Source: Alteromonas aestuariivivens (GTDB lineage Bacteria; Pseudomonadota; Gammaproteobacteria; Enterobacterales; Alteromonadaceae). From it: a stretch of DNA of 64,000 nt. This document shows, in pieces, positions 7,914 to 17,277 of the stretch (position 1 is its first letter; each line of letters begins with the position of its first letter). A program made the position numbers and the translations under genes. The notes beneath the pieces are model-generated. The model worked only from the letters and a program-made list of their open reading frames with translations. It was not told the DNA's origin and searched no databases. The stretch spans positions 47,353 through 111,352 of the forward strand of contig NZ_QRHA01000012.1 in the NCBI RefSeq assembly GCF_003367475.1, read 5' to 3'.

Positions 7914-8609
7914 ATGATTAAAACGCAGCACATTACCAAGATAGTGACTACGAGCGAGGGTCCTTTGCAGATCCTTCAGCCAATTTCCTTTCAAGTCAAG
8001 GCAGGAGAGTCGGTGGCGATTGTCGGAGCTTCCGGTTCGGGTAAATCTACTTTGCTTGGCTTGCTCGCCGGGCTGGATGAGGTGAGCCATGGAGAAATCT
8101 GGCTTGATGGTGAACCATTGCACACGATGGGAGAGGAAGCCCGGGCCCGCTTGAGAGGGGAAAAAGTCGGGTTTATTTTCCAGAGCTTTATGCTGGTTCA
8201 GAGCCTGACCGCGATTGAAAATATCATGTTGCCAGCAGAAATAGCCGGGCTGGGCGATGCCAAAGGCCGTGCCGGTAAAATTCTCGAACAGGTAGGGTTG
8301 GCGCACCGTGCACATCATTACCCCAATCAGTTGTCGGGGGGAGAACAGCAACGCGTGGCGATTGCCAGGGCGTTCATTGGTCAGCCACGGATCCTGTTTG
8401 CTGATGAGCCTACCGGAAATTTGGATGCGGCCAACAGCCACAAAATTGAAAATTTGTTGTTCAGGTTGAATCGGGAAGTGGGTACTACCCTGGTGTTGGT
8501 AACGCACGACGAGGAACTTGCACAGAGGTGCGATCGTCAGTTGGTGATGCAGGGGGGCAAGCTTACTGAGGCCACTTCCCGCGAATCTGAAAAACGGGAG
8601 GCGAGCTGA
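7914..8609 (+). CDS. ybbA: ABC transporter ATP-binding protein YbbA
   Basis: LolD-like ATPase of the MacB-type exporter group. It has Walker A GASGSGKST, the Q-loop region FQSFML, signature LSGGEQQRVAIARAF, Walker B ILFADEPTGNLD and the H-loop VTHD. It pairs with the large permease that begins one base after its stop. An in-frame ATG at 7884 would overlap the divergent tesA start; the ATG at 7914 gives a family-like N-terminus (MIKTQHITK), so I prefer it, although no clear ribosome-binding site is seen for either. The partner system probably moves a lipid-linked or envelope substrate; the substrate is not established. Confidence 0.88.
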   Translation: MIKTQHITKIVTTSEGPLQILQPISFQVKAGESVAIVGASGSGKSTLLGLLAGLDEVSHGEIWLDGEPLHTMGEEARARLRGEKVGFIFQSFMLVQSLTAIENIMLPAEIAGLGDAKGRAGKILEQVGLAHRAHHYPNQLSGGEQQRVAIARAFIGQPRILFADEPTGNLDAANSHKIENLLFRLNREVGTTLVLVTHDEELAQRCDRQLVMQGGKLTEATSRESEKREAS

Positions 8610-8610
8610 T

Positions 8611-11136
8611 ATGGGGGTATCTGTCAGCCTGGCGTGGCGCCTGTTTCGCCACGAGGCGCGTCGCGGAGAACTTACCATTATTCTGGCGGCAATTGTGTTG
8701 TCTGTGGCTTCCGTTTTGTCGCTGTCACTATTCAGTGAGCGCCTTCAGGGAGCGCTAACGGAACGTTCGGCAGCCTTTCTGGCTGCTGACAGCCAGCTGC
8801 GTTCCCGTTATCCCATTGATGAAGTGTGGATTGAGGTTGCACAAAGCCGTCAGCTTTCTACTGCCCAACAGGTCAGTACCCGTTCAATGGCATTCGGCCA
8901 AAATGAAATGTCCCTGGTGGATTTGCGCGCGGTAAGTGCGGAATACCCGCTCAAGGGCGAAGTAAAAGTTTCTGATGCGCCGTTTGGCTCAACCTATGGC
9001 GTTGACACTATGCCGGATGCGGGTGAGGCATGGCTTGATTCCCGTCTGTTTCAGCTGCTGGACGTAAGCCTGGGCGACAAGGTGGAGCTGGGCGATGGTG
9101 AATTTACCGTTACCCGGGTGCTGGCCGAAGTCCCCGATGCCGGATTCAGTGTGTTCAATACTGATCCTATTGTACTGATAAACCTCAGAGACCTGGCCAC
9201 CACCAACGTGACCGGCCCGGGCAGCCGTGTGACCTACAAAGTGTATTTTTCCGGCCAGCCAGACAAACTGGATACTTATTTTGAGTGGCTGGCACCACAA
9301 CTGAATGACGAACTGCACAGCTGGCGTTCGGTGGGGGATGACGATTCTCCCATAGGCCGCTCGGTAGAAACCGCCGAACGCTATTTTCTGCTGGCCAGTT
9401 TGCTCGCGATTGTGCTCGCCGCGGTTTCGATAGCGGTTGCGGCGCAGAGATACAGTCAACGACATTTTGACCCTGTTGCGGTGATGAAAACGCTGGGTGC
9501 GAGCCAGAGCATGATCCGCAAGATTTACCTCCTGCAAGTAATGTTGATTGCGTTACTGGGCATTGTACTGGGCATTATCATTGGCGTGGTTATTCAACAG
9601 GTGGTAGTAATAGCCCTGGCTGAACAGGTGAATGTGTCCCTAGGGGTATGGCACTGGCGGCCGGTTGCCATCGCGGTATTCACCGGCGCGGTTTGTGCGC
9701 TGCTTTTTTCACTGTACCCTCTGATGCGATTGTTTTCTGTGCCTCCATTGCGGGTTCTCAGGCGGGATTTGGATTCGGGATTGCGTTCCCGGACTCTGCA
9801 GTTTGTCGCGTCAGGTGGAGCGGTATTTTTATTGATGTGGGCCTATAGCCGCGACCTCAGTATCAGTATGATCCTGTTTGCGTCGGGTATTGCTTTGGTG
9901 GCAGGGTTAATGGCGGTAACCTTTGGCCTGATCTCGGTAGGCCGCAAACTCGGCAGTGGAAGTATGGGGCCTTGGCAACTTGCGTGGGCGCGCATTCGCC
10001 GCCGGGCTATGGACAACAGCGTGCAGCTGATCAGCTTTTCCATAACCATAATGCTGCTGCTGGTGGTTTTGGTGATGCGCAATGATATGGTCGCTCAGTG
10101 GCAGGCCCAGTTGCCCGCAGGTACTCCGAACTATTTTCTGAGCAATATTACCGATACACAAAAAGACAGACTGTCGGCTCATTTCACCCAGCAAGGCGTG
10201 GGTGTGGAGGATTTTTACCCGGTTGTACGGGGGCGGTTTGTTGCGGTAAACGACGAGCAGGTCAATACCGAGATCACCAAGGAGGAGCAGCAAGGCCCCC
10301 GCGAAGGGCGAGAGGGGCTGGGGCGCGAAGCCAATCTGACCTGGAGTTACACTCTGCAAAAAGAGAACCGGATTGTGGAAGGTAGCTGGCAGGGGAGCGA
10401 GCCTACCCAGCAGAGTGATACTCTGCACCAGGTGTCCGTTGAGAAGGAAATCGCCGGGCGACTCGATATTGGCCTTGGAGATGTGCTTACCTTCAATATT
10501 GGCAGTGAGGTGATCCAGGCCAGGGTGACCAGTCTTCGGGAAGTGAACTGGCAAACCATGCAACCCAATTTCTTTTTTGTGCTTGAGCCTTCAGCCATGC
10601 AGGCTTTTTCGCCAACCTACATCACCAGTTTCCATTTGCCCGCAGAACGGAAAGCGGAGCTGACAGCACTACTGGCACCTTTTGCTTCGGTTACCCTGTT
10701 TGATGTGGACACCCGTATTAACCAGCTAAGGGATATTGTCGGTCAGGTTTCGCTGGCAGTGGAGTTTATTCTTGTGCTGGTTCTGGCCGCAGGCAGTCTG
10801 GTGTTGATAGCCCAGGTGCAGGCGAGCATGGACGAGCGTCAACAGGAATTGGCGATCTTGCGCACACTTGGGGCGCGGGGCAGTCTCATCCGCCTCAGTG
10901 TGATTAATGAATTCATCATCATTGGGCTAGTGGCCGGCTTTATGGCTGCGGTTACCAATGAACTGAGTTTATACATGCTGCAAACCCAGGTGTTTCAGAT
11001 GCAGGCCTCACTTCACCTGCCTTACTGGCTGATAGCTCCGGTTGTGGGGGCCTGTGTGGTTGGAGTGCTCGGTGCTTTGGGGTGCTGGCGGTTGTTATCC
11101 TTGAATACGGTTCAGCTGTTGCGACGAATGGTCTGA
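8611..11136 (+). CDS. ybbP: FtsX-like ABC transporter permease YbbP
   Basis: 841-residue inner-membrane permease with two FtsX-type halves. TM1 is at about 20-40, followed by a periplasmic region. A cluster of three helices at about 255-370 contains VAVMKTLGAS, the coupling-helix signature. There are further helices at about 395-440 and 470-490. The second FtsX module, at about 705-835, contains ELAILRTLGARGSLI. The length and the order ATPase-permease beside tesA match E. coli ybbAP-tesA. Translation is probably coupled to ybbA, since only one base separates stop and start. Confidence 0.9.
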   Translation: MGVSVSLAWRLFRHEARRGELTIILAAIVLSVASVLSLSLFSERLQGALTERSAAFLAADSQLRSRYPIDEVWIEVAQSRQLSTAQQVSTRSMAFGQNEMSLVDLRAVSAEYPLKGEVKVSDAPFGSTYGVDTMPDAGEAWLDSRLFQLLDVSLGDKVELGDGEFTVTRVLAEVPDAGFSVFNTDPIVLINLRDLATTNVTGPGSRVTYKVYFSGQPDKLDTYFEWLAPQLNDELHSWRSVGDDDSPIGRSVETAERYFLLASLLAIVLAAVSIAVAAQRYSQRHFDPVAVMKTLGASQSMIRKIYLLQVMLIALLGIVLGIIIGVVIQQVVVIALAEQVNVSLGVWHWRPVAIAVFTGAVCALLFSLYPLMRLFSVPPLRVLRRDLDSGLRSRTLQFVASGGAVFLLMWAYSRDLSISMILFASGIALVAGLMAVTFGLISVGRKLGSGSMGPWQLAWARIRRRAMDNSVQLISFSITIMLLLVVLVMRNDMVAQWQAQLPAGTPNYFLSNITDTQKDRLSAHFTQQGVGVEDFYPVVRGRFVAVNDEQVNTEITKEEQQGPREGREGLGREANLTWSYTLQKENRIVEGSWQGSEPTQQSDTLHQVSVEKEIAGRLDIGLGDVLTFNIGSEVIQARVTSLREVNWQTMQPNFFFVLEPSAMQAFSPTYITSFHLPAERKAELTALLAPFASVTLFDVDTRINQLRDIVGQVSLAVEFILVLVLAAGSLVLIAQVQASMDERQQELAILRTLGARGSLIRLSVINEFIIIGLVAGFMAAVTNELSLYMLQTQVFQMQASLHLPYWLIAPVVGACVVGVLGALGCWRLLSLNTVQLLRRMV

Positions 11137-11186
11137 ACCGGACGTTGCTACGAAAGCACTGAACGCTTTCTGAGCGGGTTTCGTGG

Positions 11187-12080
11187 TTAGCTGAATATCG
11201 CGTTGAGTGCCGATGGCAATCTTTCGTACCTGAACACGAAACCGGCTTTTTGCAGGCGATCAGGCAACACACTCTGGCCGCTTAGAAGCAGTTCGGAGGT
11301 TTCACCCAAAGCCAGTTTCAGTACGGTTTCCGGAACCGTGAAAAATGTAGGCCTGTGCAGTGCGCTGCCCAGAGATTTGGTGAATTCGCGGTTGCTGACC
11401 GGATGTGGCGCGGTCAGATTGTAAGGGCCCTGGCATTGGGGATGGGTGAGCAGAAATTGCATTGCTTCAACCATGTCGTCTATGTGGATCCATGACATAA
11501 CCTGTTCACCGCTTCCCAGTTTACCGCCCAGCCCGAAATGAAATGGCACCGCCATTTTTTCCAGTGCACCACCGTCCTTCGCCAGCACAATTCCGGTTCT
11601 GAGCAAGCAGACCCGCGTCTCTGCTGATTGTGCAGTCAATGCCAGCTCTTCCCATTTACGGCATACCTGATGGGTAAATTCATCGTGCACCTGATGGCGG
11701 GACTCCGTTACCGGGGCCGGCCCCTGGCGACCATAAAAGCCAATCGCTGAGCCAGAGATAAACACCGACGGTGGTTTTTCGGATGCTCGAATTGCGGTTG
11801 CCAGTTCTTCTGTAACCGACCAGCGGCTCTCGCAAATGCGCTGTTTTTGCCTGGAGGTCCAGCGTTTGTCTGCAATGGGTTCGCCGGCAAGATTGATTAC
11901 AGCATCAAAGTCACTCAAATCGTTTAGTTCACCAAGCGAACCGATGGTGTTTACATTGCTGAGCAATTGTCTGGCGCGCTCAGGGTTGCGGCTCAACACC
12001 GTAAAACGGTATTGCGAGGCAAAACGTGCAATGAAATGTCTGCCAATCAGTCCGGTCGCGCCAGTCATCAGTATGTTCAC
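11187..12080 (-). CDS. yfcH: TIGR01777-family NAD(P)-binding epimerase-like protein YfcH
   Basis: 297 residues. The extended SDR nucleotide-binding motif MTGATGLIGRHF is at the very start, followed by INLAGEPI and VFISGSAIGFYG, with the Tyr of the active-site region. The C-terminal DUF1731 segment (PVSNREFTKSLG onward, ending VLPDRLQKAGF) is typical of the TIGR01777 / YfcH family. The biochemical function is not established. It is the second gene of a folX-yfcH operon, 44 bases after folX, the same pairing as in E. coli. Confidence 0.9.
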   Translation of the reverse strand: MNILMTGATGLIGRHFIARFASQYRFTVLSRNPERARQLLSNVNTIGSLGELNDLSDFDAVINLAGEPIADKRWTSRQKQRICESRWSVTEELATAIRASEKPPSVFISGSAIGFYGRQGPAPVTESRHQVHDEFTHQVCRKWEELALTAQSAETRVCLLRTGIVLAKDGGALEKMAVPFHFGLGGKLGSGEQVMSWIHIDDMVEAMQFLLTHPQCQGPYNLTAPHPVSNREFTKSLGSALHRPTFFTVPETVLKLALGETSELLLSGQSVLPDRLQKAGFVFRYERLPSALNAIFS

Positions 12081-12124
12081 ATAGCCTCCTTGAGCGGGTC
12101 AGGCATGTCGGTCGGTTAAGATTG

Positions 12125-12490
12125 CTACGCCTTGCTGCAGGACAGGGTCAAAGAAACCGAGTCAGAAAAACGCAATGCATGGGGTTTGTCCACTTCGACT
12201 TCCGCGCTGGTGACCCAGGGGTGCTGGGATGCCACTTCGAGTATGTCGGAAGTGAGCTTCTCCAGCAGGGAAAAGCGGTTGTCTTCAACCAGCCGGATAA
12301 TCGCCTTGGTTACGGTTTTATAGTTAAGCGCATCGTCCATGTTGTCGGAATCGGTGGCTCGCTGTGCGTCGTAATGAATTTTCACGTTCACTACCACATC
12401 CTGCTTATTACGGATTTCGTCGTCGTTTATGCCGATGTAGGTGCGCAGTCGCAGATTTTTAATTTTAATTGTGGCTTGATTCAGTTGCAT
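12125..12490 (-). CDS. folX: Dihydroneopterin triphosphate 2'-epimerase FolX
   Basis: 121-residue tunnelling-fold enzyme that epimerises dihydroneopterin triphosphate at C2'. The sequence follows E. coli FolX closely: [36 protein letters not shown], and [18 protein letters not shown] with the conserved late Lys-Pro-His. These favour FolX over FolB. It heads the minus-strand pair with yfcH and is divergent from tqsA. Confidence 0.93.
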   Translation of the reverse strand: MQLNQATIKIKNLRLRTYIGINDDEIRNKQDVVVNVKIHYDAQRATDSDNMDDALNYKTVTKAIIRLVEDNRFSLLEKLTSDILEVASQHPWVTSAEVEVDKPHALRFSDSVSLTLSCSKA

Positions 12491-12571
12491 CTTTCTCTCT
12501 TTTATCTGGTGGTATCCATGCAGTAATAAATTTGCTAGCGTTGAGTCTGGTCTGAATTATTTTGTGTGATT

Positions 12572-13618
12572 ATGGAACTGAAATCTCCTACTGCCAAGGT
12601 CTTGATTGTTCTGGCTTGTTTAGTTGTGGTGATGGCCGGGGTAAAAGCCGCCAGCGCCATAATGGTACCGTTTTTTCTTTCGGTGTTTATTGCCATAGCC
12701 TGCAGTCCGCTGATTAACTGGATGTCACGTCACCGGATACCCCGTTGGGCGTCGGTGTTTTTTGTAATACTGCTTATTGTGTTTTTTGGATTTTTACTGG
12801 CAGGGCTGGTAGGTCAGTCCATGTCTGAATTCCGCGCGAATCTGCCAGAATACCGGCAACAGCTGTCGGAAGAATTTACCTGGCTGGTGGATAAACTGGC
12901 GGGTTATAACATTCACCTTAATCAGGAACTCCTTACCAACCAGTTCGACCCCGGAGATGCCATGTCGATGGCGACCAATTTTATCACCGGCATGGGGGGC
13001 GTGCTGTCAAACCTGTTTCTGATCCTGCTGACAGTCATATTTATGCTGTTTGAAGCCGAAAGCATTCCCCAACGCCTGCATATTGCAATGGCTGATCCGC
13101 AAATGAAAATGCAGCACATCGACCGCTTTATTCGTTCTGTGAACAGTTATCTGGCCATCAAAACCATGGTCAGCCTGGCTACCGGTGTATTTATCGGCGT
13201 GTGGCTGTATGTTATGGATGTGGATCATTTCATGCTGTGGGCTGTGCTTTCCTTTATGCTCAATTACATTCCCAATATTGGTTCCATCATCGCCGCCTTA
13301 CCCGCGGTGCTCATCGCCTTCGTACAATACGGTCTTGCCTCTGCAGGGCTTGCTGCACTTGGTTTTGTGCTGGTTAATACCATTATGGGCAACCTGGTTG
13401 AACCGCGGCTGATGGGGCGGGGTATGGGGCTGTCTACGCTGGTGGTATTTCTGTCTTTGATATTCTGGGGCTGGTTGCTGGGTACCGTTGGTATGCTGTT
13501 GTCGGTTCCGCTGACCATGGTGGTAAAAATTGCACTGGAATCGCGGGAAGAGAGTAAATGGCTTGCAGTGCTGCTCTCAAGCGAGGCGGAACCTGCACCG
13601 CAACAGCCAGCGGTTTAA
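12572..13618 (+). CDS. tqsA: AI-2E family transporter, TqsA-like
   Basis: Inner-membrane protein of 348 residues with about seven or eight helices. The C-terminal block GRGMGLSTLVVFLSLIFWGW followed by GMLLSVPLTMVVKIALE is nearly the same as in E. coli TqsA, the exporter of autoinducer-2. NYIPNIGSIIAALPAV is also conserved. I chose the ATG at 12572; a GTG two codons earlier is possible, and no strong ribosome-binding site is visible. The export role is inherited from the family and the true substrate is not shown here. It ends overlapping the convergent sensor kinase gene by four bases. Confidence 0.88.
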   Translation: MELKSPTAKVLIVLACLVVVMAGVKAASAIMVPFFLSVFIAIACSPLINWMSRHRIPRWASVFFVILLIVFFGFLLAGLVGQSMSEFRANLPEYRQQLSEEFTWLVDKLAGYNIHLNQELLTNQFDPGDAMSMATNFITGMGGVLSNLFLILLTVIFMLFEAESIPQRLHIAMADPQMKMQHIDRFIRSVNSYLAIKTMVSLATGVFIGVWLYVMDVDHFMLWAVLSFMLNYIPNIGSIIAALPAVLIAFVQYGLASAGLAALGFVLVNTIMGNLVEPRLMGRGMGLSTLVVFLSLIFWGWLLGTVGMLLSVPLTMVVKIALESREESKWLAVLLSSEAEPAPQQPAV

Positions 13619-14949
13619 TCCGGGTAGGGGAATTCCAGTGTTATGCTGGCCCCTTCAAGAGTTGCAGAACGTTCGATTTTAAGGCGGCCCTGGTAGATAT
13701 CAACCAGGTCGCTGACCACCGCCAGACCGATGCCTTGCCCTTCGGTGTAGGTGTCGAGCCGCTCGCCCCGTTTAAGCAGGTTGGTACGCTTCTCTTCAGG
13801 AATGCCTGGGCCGTCGTCTTCAATTCGGATTTCACACCAGCGGGCATGGTTTTGCAGCGTCAGGTGCACCCGTTTTCGAGCTGCTTTACAGGCGTTATCG
13901 AGCAGGTTGCCGAGTAATTCCATCAGGTCAGTTTCGTCACCCAGAAACCGGGCGTTAGCGTCGTCGGTGAGTTCAATTTGCAGGCGTTTGTCCTGGTATA
14001 CTTTGTTCAGCGCGGCACAGACTTTATGTGCAATCGGGCCTATGGTTACAGCAGTTTGCCAACCGCTTTGGCCAGCTGAGGCCCGTTTTAGCTGGCGCTG
14101 TATTAGCTGGTTTATGTGTTGCATGGCATCTTTTGCCTGGACGGGCAGATTTTCGGTATTCATAGCAACCGCCAGCGGCGTTTTCAGGCTGTGGGCCAAA
14201 TCCCCGAGGCGATTTTTATAGCGGCTGCGCTGTTGTGCTTCAAACTGCAGCAGTTGGTTAATGCTGTTTTTAAGCCCGTCAAATTCCACCGGGTAATTGC
14301 CTTCCAGCGTGTTTTGCTCTCCTCTGGCGGTTTGCTTGATGTCGCTGATGAGAGCCCGCACCGGCGCAAGGACCCGGTTCATGCCCACGAACAGCAGCGC
14401 CAGCATGCCTGCGGCCAGTATCAGCATGCCTTGCCACACTGTGCCCAAAAAGGCCTTGTGTTCAGCGGAAAATTCACTTTTGTCGTTAAAAATGTAGAAG
14501 TGCACAGGTTCAAAATCAGCCTGTGAGGCAAACTCTGCAGTGAAGGCATACGCAAAGTATTCCTTCTGTTCATCAAACGGCGCAGGGTACTGGCTCAGAA
14601 AGCGTTCCTCCCCAACGTCGGGCGCGGGTGGTGGTGAGCTCATCGGGTGGTGCAGGGCGGACGCCGACTGCCACACTATATTGTCACGAAACACAATCAG
14701 GCCCATGTACCCTGAATCGGGTATGTTGAGCTGCTCTTCGTACAGTAACTCAGGCATGTAGGGTATGGCGCCGTCGAGTTCGAATGCCGAAACCAGCGCC
14801 AGGTTCATGAGTTTGAGCTCATTGAGCTTCGCTTGGATCAGGCTGCTGGTGTATGCCTTGTCGAGGATCACTGTTGTGGTGGGGATGAATAACCCCAGCA
14901 TCACAACGGCCAGCATCACAGAGCGAACACGAAGCGAGACTTCCTTCAT
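13615..14949 (-). CDS. PhoQ-like sensor histidine kinase
   Basis: 444 residues: TM1 about 10-30, a periplasmic sensor of about 140 residues, TM2 about 172-192, then a HAMP-like linker. The dimerisation domain has phospho-acceptor H253 in LAHSLKTPLAVA. The ATPase domain has N-box NLLDNACKAA, DDGPGIP and GQGIGLAVV. The short LAHSLKTPL motif and architecture are those of the PhoQ-type kinases. It overlaps the response regulator gene by four bases and is last in a PepSY / regulator / kinase operon. The signal is unknown; divalent cations or envelope stress are plausible by family. Confidence 0.87.
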   Translation of the reverse strand: MKEVSLRVRSVMLAVVMLGLFIPTTTVILDKAYTSSLIQAKLNELKLMNLALVSAFELDGAIPYMPELLYEEQLNIPDSGYMGLIVFRDNIVWQSASALHHPMSSPPPAPDVGEERFLSQYPAPFDEQKEYFAYAFTAEFASQADFEPVHFYIFNDKSEFSAEHKAFLGTVWQGMLILAAGMLALLFVGMNRVLAPVRALISDIKQTARGEQNTLEGNYPVEFDGLKNSINQLLQFEAQQRSRYKNRLGDLAHSLKTPLAVAMNTENLPVQAKDAMQHINQLIQRQLKRASAGQSGWQTAVTIGPIAHKVCAALNKVYQDKRLQIELTDDANARFLGDETDLMELLGNLLDNACKAARKRVHLTLQNHARWCEIRIEDDGPGIPEEKRTNLLKRGERLDTYTEGQGIGLAVVSDLVDIYQGRLKIERSATLEGASITLEFPYPD

Positions 14950-15620
14950 AATTGACGATTGATTCGGTAGCCTCGGCCACGCAGGGTTTCGATTGGTTTG
15001 AGGGTACCTGAGGGGTCGAGCTTTTTGCGCAATCGGCCCACGAACACTTCGATCACATTGCTGTCGAGGTCAAAATCCTGGTCGTAAATGTGTTCGGTGA
15101 GTTCGGTTTTTGAGACCACTTTTTGCGGGTTCAGCATCAGGTATTCCATCACCTTGTATTCATAAGCTGTGAGCTCAAGGGGGGCATCGTCAAGGCGTAC
15201 TTCTCCGGCCACTGTGTCCAGTGATATGGGGCCAAGCTGTATGGTTGGGTTGGCCTGCCCGGAAGCGCGGCGGATCAGGGCTTTTGCCCTGGCCAGCAGT
15301 TCTTCATTATGAAACGGTTTGGTCAGGTAATCGTCGGCACCGGCATCCAGCCCTTCAACTTTTTCCTGCCAGCGGTCACGGGCCGTGAGGATAAGGACAG
15401 GGCAACGCACATCACTCTGTCTTGCCTGACGGATGACATCAAAGCCGTCCAGCAAGGGCAGGCCTATATCTATGATGGCCAAATCGTAAGGGTATTCCTT
15501 TAACTGGTACAGCGCATGATTACCGTTGTCGGCCAAATCGACACTGTAGCCGTTTTGTTGCATCAGGGTGTCTAACTGAGTGAGTAGCCGGCTGTCATCC
15601 TCGGCAATCAATATCCGCAT
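14946..15620 (-). CDS. PhoP-like OmpR-family response regulator
   Basis: 224 residues. The receiver domain begins MRILIAEDDSRLL, has phospho-acceptor D51 (LAIIDIGLPLLDG) and a Lys in DDYLTKPF. It is followed by a winged-helix DNA-binding domain (about 125-220) ending VEVFVGRLRKKLDPSG and TLRGRGYRI. Length and sequence are PhoP/QseB-like. It is translationally coupled to the kinase (ATGA overlap) and begins two bases after the PepSY gene, so the three form one unit. Confidence 0.92.
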   Translation of the reverse strand: MRILIAEDDSRLLTQLDTLMQQNGYSVDLADNGNHALYQLKEYPYDLAIIDIGLPLLDGFDVIRQARQSDVRCPVLILTARDRWQEKVEGLDAGADDYLTKPFHNEELLARAKALIRRASGQANPTIQLGPISLDTVAGEVRLDDAPLELTAYEYKVMEYLMLNPQKVVSKTELTEHIYDQDFDLDSNVIEVFVGRLRKKLDPSGTLKPIETLRGRGYRINRQL

Positions 15621-15622
15621 TG

Positions 15623-15907
15623 TTACTGCTCCTGAACGGGTTTTACCTGGCCGGAGCGTCTGTCGACGTCTACAGAGACTACCCGGCCATTTTTCTTGAG
15701 TACCTTGACCCGGTACTTGTTGGCGCTCTGGTCCACACGCAGTACCCTGCCATCCACTTTCTGAGCGGCCCGCTTCGCAGCCTGGGCCTTATCGATGGTT
15801 TTGTTGTCATTGCCGTTTTGCTGTTGTGCATGCGCATCAGGTGCAGCCAGCACCGAAATGCAGACCAGCCACAGCATGGCAAACCAGGATCCTTTTGAAC
15901 CTTTCAT
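15623..15907 (-). CDS. Small periplasmic PepSY-like protein
   Basis: 94 residues from the ATG at 15907, which has a GAGGGG just upstream. A GTG at 15937 would extend it by ten residues and spoil the signal peptide. Residues 1-27 form a Sec signal ending in DAHA. The mature part resembles a single PepSY repeat (VLRVDQSANKYRVKVLKKNG then VVSVDVD). PepSY proteins commonly precede PhoPQ-type regulators and may modulate the sensor in the periplasm; this is inference. Confidence 0.8.
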   Translation of the reverse strand: MKGSKGSWFAMLWLVCISVLAAPDAHAQQQNGNDNKTIDKAQAAKRAAQKVDGRVLRVDQSANKYRVKVLKKNGRVVSVDVDRRSGQVKPVQEQ

Positions 15908-16125
15908 AACCCCTCTGACGTGTTTATGGACATACACTGCTATTTTTTATTTTTATGGGCGGAATTGATAAGTTGCCGCCAGCCATTGGCTTTATTGTAT
16001 TACAGGTACAATGCGCTAACAGAATAGCAAATTCAACTGAATCGTGCCTGAATTGGGATTGGGGTTGTACGGCGCCATAAATGCGATGCGAGCGCACCAT
16101 GCCTGTCATACGAAAAAAGACTTTG

Positions 16126-16157
16126 GAAAAAGGGGGCCAGGTATTGCGACCTGGCCC
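16126..16157 (-). terminator. Intrinsic terminator of the trp-yciI operon
   Basis: On the minus strand GGGCCAGGT pairs with ACCTGGCCC around a six-base loop and leads into CC then five T residues. It starts seven bases after the yciI stop and is the first good terminator after trpA. Confidence 0.85.
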
Positions 16158-16163
16158 TGAGGC

Positions 16164-16463
16164 TCAGGGCAGCACTTTTTTATAAGGCTTGACCACAACG
16201 TCAGCGTAAACACCAGCCGCCACATAGGGGTCGGCTGCGGCCCAGGCTTGCGCAGCCTGTAGAGAGTCAAATTCCGCCACAACCAGCGAGCCGGTGAATC
16301 CGGCAGGCCCGGGATCCGGGCTGTCGATGGCGGGGAACGGGCCGGCAATCAGAAGGCGTCCTTCAGCCTTGAGCGCTTCAAGCCGCTCAATATGAGCCGG
16401 GCGGGCTGCGAGGCGTTTTTCCAGACTGTTTTCCACATCGGTGGCGCAAATCATGTAATACAT
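16164..16463 (-). CDS. yciI: YciI-family protein
   Basis: 99 residues of the YciI / muconolactone-isomerase-like fold ([52 protein letters not shown]). The conserved His in the ARPAHIERL block is the suggested catalytic residue of the family. Enzymatic function is unproven. Only four bases separate it from the trpA stop and no terminator lies between, so it is probably the distal gene of the trp operon. Confidence 0.92.
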   Translation of the reverse strand: MYYMICATDVENSLEKRLAARPAHIERLEALKAEGRLLIAGPFPAIDSPDPGPAGFTGSLVVAEFDSLQAAQAWAAADPYVAAGVYADVVVKPYKKVLP

Positions 16464-16467
16464 TGGG

Positions 16468-17277
16468 TTATCCTTTTTGCGTTGCGGCTTTCATGGCGCG
16501 AACAAATTCATCCAGTTGCTTTAACATCGTTTCTTTGTCATCGAGATTGGCGGCAATAATGTTGACTGTGGCAGAGCCGCTGATGGCACCGGCAGCTCCG
16601 GCTTCAATCGCGGTTTTCACCTGTTGTGGGGTAGATATACCAAAACCCAGCAATGGCGGAGCGCATTGCACCTGTTGCAGGCGTTCAATTAAATCTGCTG
16701 CCGGGATGTCGGCAGCGGTTTCTGCCCCTGTAACCCCGGCACGGCCTAACAGGTAGGTGTAACCGGAAGAGTGTTCGCCAATTTGGGCCAGGATTTCTTC
16801 AGTGGCGTTGGGCGGCGCAATCAGGATCTGATTGATACCCGTTTGGGTAGCAGCGCTTAAAAAAGGTTTTGCCTCCCTTAATGGAATATCAGCCACTAAA
16901 ATCGAGTCAACACCGGCGTCTTTGGCCTGCACGTAAAAGGCATCAATGCCTTTAACCATCACCAGGTTGCTGTACAACAACAGGCCAACCGGTACGTCCG
17001 GATAATCGGCGCGGATTCGTTTAAGCAGTTGCAGGCAGGCATCGGGTGTAACCTTGTTGGAAAGCGCACGGATGCTGGCTGCCTGGATGGTGGGGCCATC
17101 GGCAATAGGGTCGGAATAGGGGATCCCCAGTTCCAGTGCATCGGCTCCGCTTTCAATCAGGCGGCGAATAATGGCTTCCGAGGTTTCAAGGTCCGGATCG
17201 CCAATCATTACAAATGGTACAAAGGCACCTTCGTTGCTGTCGTCCAGGCGGGCAAAAAGCGTTTGGTATCTATCCAT
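16468..17277 (-). CDS. trpA: Tryptophan synthase alpha subunit TrpA
   Basis: Cleaves indole-3-glycerol phosphate to indole and glyceraldehyde 3-phosphate and passes indole to TrpB. 269 residues, normal length. The catalytic pair is E49 ([11 protein letters not shown]) and D60 (PIADGPTIQ). FLLYSNLV-like and [10 protein letters not shown] phosphate-binding segments are present. The start overlaps the end of trpB by eight bases, which suggests coupled synthesis of the two subunits. Confidence 0.97.
   Translation of the reverse strand: MDRYQTLFARLDDSNEGAFVPFVMIGDPDLETSEAIIRRLIESGADALELGIPYSDPIADGPTIQAASIRALSNKVTPDACLQLLKRIRADYPDVPVGLLLYSNLVMVKGIDAFYVQAKDAGVDSILVADIPLREAKPFLSAATQTGINQILIAPPNATEEILAQIGEHSSGYTYLLGRAGVTGAETAADIPAADLIERLQQVQCAPPLLGFGISTPQQVKTAIEAGAAGAISGSATVNIIAANLDDKETMLKQLDEFVRAMKAATQKG

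Noticed and set aside
7899..8678. 260-codon upstream extension of tesA
   Set aside because: The extension runs antisense through ybbA and has no signal peptide or family similarity. GTG 7898 has the ribosome-binding site.
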